From: Longimicrobiales bacterium
Lineage (GTDB): Bacteria > Gemmatimonadota > Gemmatimonadetes > Longimicrobiales > Gaopeijiaceae
DNA length: 64,000 bases
Assembly (NCBI GenBank): GCA_028284495.1
Contig: JANQRP010000038.1
Location: forward strand, 1-64,000
Direction: 5' to 3'
Below, in pieces: positions 59,735 through 64,000 of this stretch. The position numbers and the translations under genes were made by a program. The number at the start of each line of letters is the position of its first letter. The first letter of the stretch is position 1. Under the pieces are notes generated by a model, which was not told the origin of the DNA, did not search any database, and was given only the letters and a program-made list of their open reading frames with translations.

Positions 59735-60526
59735 ATGGGGATCAGACGAGGGAGAGGACGTGGAAGCACTGGATCGAGGCAGGGCACGGATGGGCCCCGT
59801 TTGGGGATCGCGTCCGAGACGCCGCGCATTGCCATGCTGAGGAGCGACTGCACCGTGCCCGAGCTCGGCCGCGCCCTGGAGGAGAAGGGTGCCGATGTGC
59901 TCGACCTTCCGCTCACGGAGCGTATCGAGGGGGACCTGCGGCGCTTCCAGCCCGACACGATCGTGACAGGGCTCTGCCCGAACGCGCCCTATCGCACGCT
60001 TCGAGTGCTGCACTCGCTCGAGAGCGTCATCCAGCGCCCGCTGGTTCTCCTGCTCACCACCGACACGCACTACGAGATGCTCGGGCCGTACATGGAGGCG
60101 GGCGTGGACGACGTCGTGCACCCGCCCCACTCGGCCTCCGCCATCCTCCTCCGCCGCTACGTCCAGCTTCACGGCCCCGGGAAGTTCGACAGCGACGACG
60201 CGTTCCAGCGAGAGATGCGGCTGGGTTCGCTGCTCATCGACGTGCCACGCCGGCAGGTCACCGGCGACGGCGAGGAGCTCGAACTGAGCGGCCGGGAATT
60301 CGAACTCCTGCTGCAGCTCGTGGAGGCCGAAGGCGACGTCGTTTCGCGTACGGAACTCATGAGCGAGATCTGGGGCGCGGAGAGCGGGTCGGAGGCGGTG
60401 CTCGACGCGACCGTGCACCGACTTCGCCGAAAGCTGGACCGAGCGGGCAAGGAGGGTGCCCGTGTAACGACCGTGCGAGGCGTCGGCTACCAGCTCGACA
60501 TGGAGTCGGGTGACCCGCTGAACTGA
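59735..60526 (+). CDS. OmpR-type winged-helix regulator with atypical receiver
   Basis: A 263-residue transcription factor. GGGAGGGG (59721-59728) sets the ATG at 59735; the frame is open further upstream. The first ~30 residues are basic. Residues ~35-150 resemble a receiver domain, but the phospho-acceptor position reads TIVTGLCPN (no Asp) and the usual Lys is replaced near VVHPPHS. The C-terminal ~100 residues are a Trans_reg_C domain: LSGREFELLLQLVEAEGDVV, RTELMSEIWG, VLDATVHRLRRKL and TTVRGVGYQL. No sensor kinase is adjacent, so control is probably not by phosphorylation. It may bind the tandem repeats upstream. Confidence 0.85.
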   Translation: MGIRRGRGRGSTGSRQGTDGPRLGIASETPRIAMLRSDCTVPELGRALEEKGADVLDLPLTERIEGDLRRFQPDTIVTGLCPNAPYRTLRVLHSLESVIQRPLVLLLTTDTHYEMLGPYMEAGVDDVVHPPHSASAILLRRYVQLHGPGKFDSDDAFQREMRLGSLLIDVPRRQVTGDGEELELSGREFELLLQLVEAEGDVVSRTELMSEIWGAESGSEAVLDATVHRLRRKLDRAGKEGARVTTVRGVGYQLDMESGDPLN

Positions 60527-60565
60527 GCCCTCTGCAAGGGGGCGTCCCGCGATCCGCCGTCAGGG

Positions 60566-60594
60566 TTGGAGCCGGACCCGCGGCGCGCTAGTTT
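60566..60594 (+). promoter_or_regulatory. Candidate promoter of tRNA-Pro(GGG)
   Basis: TTGGAG (60566-60571), a 17-base spacer and TAGTTT (60589-60594) lie 11 bp before the tRNA. Spacing is ideal, hexamers moderate. Confidence 0.45.
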
Positions 60595-60605
60595 CCCGAC
60601 TCGTA

Positions 60606-60679
60606 CGGGACGTGGCGCAGTCCGGTAGCGCACTGCAATGGGGTTGCAGGGGTCGCCGGTTCGAATCCGGCCGTCCCGA
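60606..60679 (+). tRNA. tRNA-Pro(GGG)
   Basis: A 74-nt gene; acceptor CGGGACG/CGTCCCG, anticodon stem CTGCA/TGCAG with loop ATGGGGT. CCA not encoded. Its last 16 bases are the start of the first copy of a 131-bp repeat. Confidence 0.95.
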
Positions 60680-60794
60680 CTCACGAGAGGGTTCTGCGAA
60701 CGAAGTCGTTCGTGGAGCCCTTTCGTGCTTTCGGATGCCATCGTTCCGGAGTCGGGTGCGGCCGGATGAGAACCGGCCCGGATTCGCCGCAGGC
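60664..60794 (+). repeat. 131-bp palindromic repeat, copy 1 (starts in tRNA-Pro 3' end)
   Basis: This copy and the one at 60860-60990 align without gaps over 131 bases with 6 differences that I count. Inside is a 46-base hairpin (60682-60727) of two 22-base arms that pair throughout if G-U pairs are allowed, and a second hairpin GGCCGG/CCGGCC near 60755-60775. The copy begins within the tRNA-Pro gene. Confidence 0.85.
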
Positions 60795-60859
60795 GAAGAC
60801 GGATCGCCGGTTTGCTACGAGCGAAGCGAGTGACCGAGGCGGCGCAGCCGCCGCAGGTC

Positions 60860-60990
60860 AATCCGGCCGTCCCGACTCACGAGAGGGTTCTGCGAACGAG
60901 ATCGTTCGTGGAGCCCTTTCGTGCTTTCGGATGCCGTCGTTCCGGAGTCGGGGACGGCCGGATGAGGACCGGCCCGGATTCGCCGCAGGC
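60860..60990 (+). repeat. 131-bp palindromic repeat, copy 2
   Basis: Copy of 60664-60794, offset 196 bp, carrying a second tRNA-Pro 3'-end fragment without the tRNA. Its hairpin is 60878-60923. GAGTCGGGGACGGCCGGAT on the far side is the near-complement of the tRNA 3'-end segment ATCCGGCCGTCCCGACTC, so the whole unit is a large palindrome. It ends at the stop codon of the next gene. Confidence 0.85.
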
Positions 60991-63563
60991 TAACGGCTCG
61001 GTCGGAGCCTGAGCGTCGAGTCCGCACTCCGTCCCCCGACCGCGGCCCCCACGGTGAGTTCGAGCTCCACGTCGTCAAAGTCGCCCAGGTCGGCAGACAC
61101 GAACACTCGGCCGATGCCGGCCTCGACGTCCTCGAGTTGCTCACTCCACTCGATCCGGACGGGATCTTGGTCTTCACCCGCCCGCCCGATTCCGACGGCT
61201 CCCGTGAGCCGCCTGAGGAGTCCTGTCTCGAGTTCGGCCGGATCGTAGGTCAGCGTCATCTCCGCTGTCTGGCCCGCTTCGACCCCGTAAAGCTCGATGT
61301 ACAGTCCGATGTCACCCGCCGCCGGTACTCTCGTGTCGGGAAGCATCGAACTCAGCAGATCGTCCGTCCCCGGGCGGAACTCCGCGGGGAGAACCACCGG
61401 CCGCGAGATCCCGAATCCGTCCGTCAGGGGGGGCGCCGGAGCACCGAGGCGCGCGCGACCGCGCACCTCGGGCGCGAGCGCCTCGACGCTGGCGATCCAC
61501 CCGTCGTCCGGGAGCCGGATCTCGGCGCGCATCACGCCGCTCGCCCGATCCACCGACGCAGTCGCCACCTCGACTCGCTGGTCGTCCGCGCGGCCCACTG
61601 CGAGGAACGCCTCCAGGAAGTCCAGCGAGGGCAGGAGCGTGGGGAACACCGATGCGCTCAGGATCTGGAGCTCCTCACCCCTCCGGAGGACGGCCACCTG
61701 GTGGTCCAGATTGTGCCACGCGTAACGGGTCAGCATCCGCTCGTGGCCCTCGTTCCAGGTGAGCGCCCAGTCGGCGGCGGTCGACGACTCCGGTCGATAG
61801 AAGCGGCCGCCGTCGGGGACGAAGCTGTATCCGCCGTGGAGGAAGCCCAGGCGATACTGGTCGTATCGACGCCCGAGGCAGCGGGAGGCCACGCCGAGCC
61901 CATCCGGGATGTGGAAGCACTCGTCCTTCCACGACCCGTTGTCCCACCAGTCCTTCCTGCGATACATGTCGTCGGGGATCCCGTCCGTCTGCGCGAGGGT
62001 CCCCTTCGGCGAGATCGGGAAGCCGATGTCGTCGTAGTACCGCACGCCCCGCCACGAGTTGTGAGGACCTGTCGCGATCAGCTCTCCGTGGCTGCTCACG
62101 CAGTGGGGGCTCGCTCGCTCGCCCGGCCCTCCCGCGAGGTGCCCCGCAGGATCCGCCGGCACGGCGCAGTGGGCGTGGAACGGCGTACCGCTCGTTCCGG
62201 ACGATCGGAGCACGTCGTCGCGTAGCCGAGCGAGGACGTTTCGAGCGACGTGTTCGTCTCGGCGGGCGTTTCCGACGTCGCTCCAGAAGGGATCCGTGAG
62301 GAACCAGAAGCGAGCCTCCAGGGGGGACGCTGTCCCGCACTCGGTCGAGGTGTAGTCGGCGAGAAGGGCCCTCTCCTCCATCGCGATCAGGTAGTAGAGA
62401 TCCCTCCATTCGCAGTGGAGGCCGCGATCCCCGGCATCGACGGAGTCCTTGGGGTGCCACGCTAGGGGGTGCCACGCCGGCGTACCGGGAGGCGCAGACG
62501 CGTACGCGGAGTCGAAGACCACACCCGCACGCCCGCCCGGATCGCTCGTGTGAAGGACGAGGCCGCGAAGCGACTGACACCACCACAGGTCCGAGGCACA
62601 GTCGTCGGCGGCACTCCACGCCCGATCGACGTCCCCGTCGACAAGCGCCATGTAGACACGCTGACCGACGATCCAGGCGTCGCCGGGCGCCGCGACCGCG
62701 AGCCGGTCCAGCGAGCCGAGAACGGCTGCTCGTGCCTCGGGAAGTGACGGATCCGTGCACGGTCGGTAGCTGGCGGAGACGGTGAAGAGCTCGTGGAAGA
62801 GCCCGCACTCGGGATCCCGCCCGAAGCACTCCTCGAGCGACTTGCCGACGCACTCGCGTGGCCACGAACCCATCCGCGGCATCCGTACGAGCGGCACGCT
62901 TCGATACTGCCGGGCTCGTCTCGCCTTCGCCTCGCGCACCGCCCATGCCTCGAGGTCCGCTCGCGGGAAGACGCGGGATCCGATGAGGACCGCCAGGGGG
63001 GTGGAGTCCGATTCGGAGTTCGAACGCGGGTCGGCCTCCATGAGCAGGAGCTCCGCGGGAGCACCCACCTCGATCTTCGGCCTCGGCATGGGGTTCGTCG
63101 CGGCCCCCACGGATTCACCCACGACCAGGCGCGGGGCCGGATCGCTCGGCCGCCACGTCGCCCGGATGCTGTCGAGCTCTGCTTCCCCCGACCCGTGCAC
63201 CTCCAGCGTCGTCACTCCACCGGCCAGTTTCGCGAATGCGACCTCCCACCACTCGGTGGCGCTCATGGCCGACGACGCGCGCGACGACTCGACGCGCCCC
63301 GGCACGAGGAAGAGCCCTTCGCCGTCGATCCACGCGACGTCCGCGGAGAGCGTCGCGGAGTCCGCGGCCTCGATTGAGGCGATCACGCCTTCTCGTATGA
63401 CCACCGTGTGCGTGGGGAGCACGACGCCGGTGGCGACATCGACCACGGCCACATCGACGATGGCCACCGTCTGTGCCGTGAGGTGGGCCGAGCCAGCCGT
63501 CGCGGCGATCGTCGCGAGGAGCACGGCCGTGTGGGCGGCGCGGGGAAAGGGCGGGAGGGTCAC
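60990..63563 (-). CDS. Secreted degenerate amidohydrolase/GWxTD-like protein
   Basis: An 857-residue exported protein. GTG 63563 gives a signal peptide ending AHLTAQ; a TTG at 63626 would extend it. The first ~190 residues look like the outer parts of an amidohydrolase (VVDVATGVVLPTHTVVIREG, DGEGLFLVPGRVESS, KLAGGVTTLEVHG, KIEVGAPAELLLMEADPRSN), but the metal-binding HxH after VPG is missing and the barrel is far too short. The rest follows the protein at 42755-44482: DLWWCQSLRGLVL, LTDPFWSDVGNARRDEHVAR and the C-terminal IGLYIELYGVEAGQ...GLLRRLTGA. Its stop lies at the edge of the 131-bp repeat. Confidence 0.72.
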   Translation of the reverse strand: MTLPPFPRAAHTAVLLATIAATAGSAHLTAQTVAIVDVAVVDVATGVVLPTHTVVIREGVIASIEAADSATLSADVAWIDGEGLFLVPGRVESSRASSAMSATEWWEVAFAKLAGGVTTLEVHGSGEAELDSIRATWRPSDPAPRLVVGESVGAATNPMPRPKIEVGAPAELLLMEADPRSNSESDSTPLAVLIGSRVFPRADLEAWAVREAKARRARQYRSVPLVRMPRMGSWPRECVGKSLEECFGRDPECGLFHELFTVSASYRPCTDPSLPEARAAVLGSLDRLAVAAPGDAWIVGQRVYMALVDGDVDRAWSAADDCASDLWWCQSLRGLVLHTSDPGGRAGVVFDSAYASAPPGTPAWHPLAWHPKDSVDAGDRGLHCEWRDLYYLIAMEERALLADYTSTECGTASPLEARFWFLTDPFWSDVGNARRDEHVARNVLARLRDDVLRSSGTSGTPFHAHCAVPADPAGHLAGGPGERASPHCVSSHGELIATGPHNSWRGVRYYDDIGFPISPKGTLAQTDGIPDDMYRRKDWWDNGSWKDECFHIPDGLGVASRCLGRRYDQYRLGFLHGGYSFVPDGGRFYRPESSTAADWALTWNEGHERMLTRYAWHNLDHQVAVLRRGEELQILSASVFPTLLPSLDFLEAFLAVGRADDQRVEVATASVDRASGVMRAEIRLPDDGWIASVEALAPEVRGRARLGAPAPPLTDGFGISRPVVLPAEFRPGTDDLLSSMLPDTRVPAAGDIGLYIELYGVEAGQTAEMTLTYDPAELETGLLRRLTGAVGIGRAGEDQDPVRIEWSEQLEDVEAGIGRVFVSADLGDFDDVELELTVGAAVGGRSADSTLRLRPSR

Positions 63564-63583
63564 GAAGGCCCGGGAGAAGGTGC

Positions 63584-63596
63584 GCGTCTTAGACGC
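63584..63596. promoter_or_regulatory. Small palindrome upstream of the GWxTD-like gene
   Basis: GCGTCT-T-AGACGC lies 21 bp before the GTG start at 63563. It may be an operator; no promoter is clear around it. Confidence 0.25.
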
Positions 63597-63689
63597 ATCA
63601 TCTCCCTCTCCCACCAGGCGCGGCAAGGATCTCGTGCGCGCCCGAGACCCGCTCCACCCGGTCGTGTCGGCCGATCCAACGCCGCGCCG

Positions 63690-64000
63690 TCAGCCCTCGA
63701 CCTGCTCCCTCACCTGGCGCTGAAGCCGCTCGAGGATGGCCCCCATCCCGCGGAGCCTCAGGGGCGACACGACCTCGCCGAGCCCCATCGTCGCGTAGAA
63801 GTCCCTCGGCACCCCGAGCACCTCCGCGGCGGACGCCCCTTCGAGCCCCTCCCGAAGAATCCCCGCGAACCCGCGGACCGTCGGGGCCTCCTCGGGGGCG
63901 TCGAAGAAGAGGTGCACCGCGTCGTCCTGGTCCACCCTGACCGCCAGGAAGAACGGCGTCTGACACTCGTGTACCTGCTCGAGCCGGGAGCGGTCCTCGA
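63690..64000 (-). CDS. sufE: SufE-family Fe-S cluster assembly protein, partial
   Basis: The C-terminal ~103 residues of a SufE-like protein; the start is beyond the window edge. HECQTPFFLAVRVDQDDAVH contains the conserved Cys that accepts sulfur from SufS, followed by FFDAPEEAPTVRGFAGILREG and GLGEVVSPLRLRGMGAILER, both typical of the family. SufE carries persulfide to the SufBCD scaffold. The neighbouring genes outside the window cannot be seen. Confidence 0.88.
   Translation of the reverse strand, partial: EDRSRLEQVHECQTPFFLAVRVDQDDAVHLFFDAPEEAPTVRGFAGILREGLEGASAAEVLGVPRDFYATMGLGEVVSPLRLRGMGAILERLQRQVREQVEG

Noticed and set aside
60612..61012. Plus-strand frames that read SREGSANE-type protein twice
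   Set aside because: They lie on the tRNA-Pro 3' end and the 131-bp palindromic repeats; the hairpin structure explains the sequence better than coding.

Overview
The window is GC-rich, densely coded chromosomal DNA with no insertion sequence, phage or CRISPR array visible. The protein repertoire points to a Gemmatimonadota bacterium. It includes several six-bladed beta-propeller lipoproteins with a GEGPGE motif, two large secreted proteins sharing a GWxTD-like region, secreted S9 peptidases, an adenylate-cyclase/TPR protein, and DUF1592/DUF1552/ankyrin modules. The phylum call is inference from gene content; there is no rRNA gene to confirm it. Genes are packed with many ATGA, GTGA and TTGA stop/start overlaps.

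Region 1 (1-15995). On the minus strand are a TAXI-type TRAP transporter (fused permease plus lipoprotein receptor) and a coupled, truncated phosphotransferase. On the plus strand is a four-gene operon: a secreted creatininase-fold protein, a CxxCH/DUF1592 protein, a DUF1552 protein and a secreted ankyrin protein. A quinone oxidoreductase and an FmdB zinc ribbon follow. Then come minus-strand envelope genes: a TonB-C-like secreted protein, and a PAP2 phosphatase between two beta-propeller lipoproteins.

Region 2 (16138-24406). An AraC-type regulator and an SRPBCC protein lie on the plus strand. A channel-like protein with two NAD-binding domains, uvrA, and an amino-acid permease fused to PTS EIIA and RCK-C domains lie on the minus strand.

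Region 3 (24407-36136). A near-complete histidine operon runs hisG-D-C-H-A-B-F, then a secreted S9 peptidase, then hisIE, followed by an ABC exporter. A separate histidinol-phosphatase gene is not seen. Overlapping stops and starts suggest one coupled unit.

Region 4 (36174-50887). This holds a GH-like lipoprotein and a rhodanese, a PF10023-type peptidase, two envelope proteins, a beta-propeller lipoprotein, a GWxTD-like protein, leuS, transketolase, an SprT-like protein and a lysine/alanine histone-H1-like protein.

Region 5 (51035-56984). A tight four-gene unit holds a class III cyclase-TPR protein, a BamA-like outer-membrane protein with a possible kinase-like front half, a SixA-type phosphatase and a Pycsar-effector-like (DUF5706) membrane protein. 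This is the most interesting candidate for a new signalling or defence-like system.

Region 6 (57117-64000). Seventeen minus-strand tRNA genes run from initiator Met to Ser, with a strong promoter before the initiator gene and hairpins in some spacers. After them come an OmpR-type regulator without a phospho-acceptor Asp, a tRNA-Pro gene followed by two copies of a 131-bp palindromic repeat that includes the tRNA 3' end, a degenerate amidohydrolase/GWxTD-like protein and the end of sufE.
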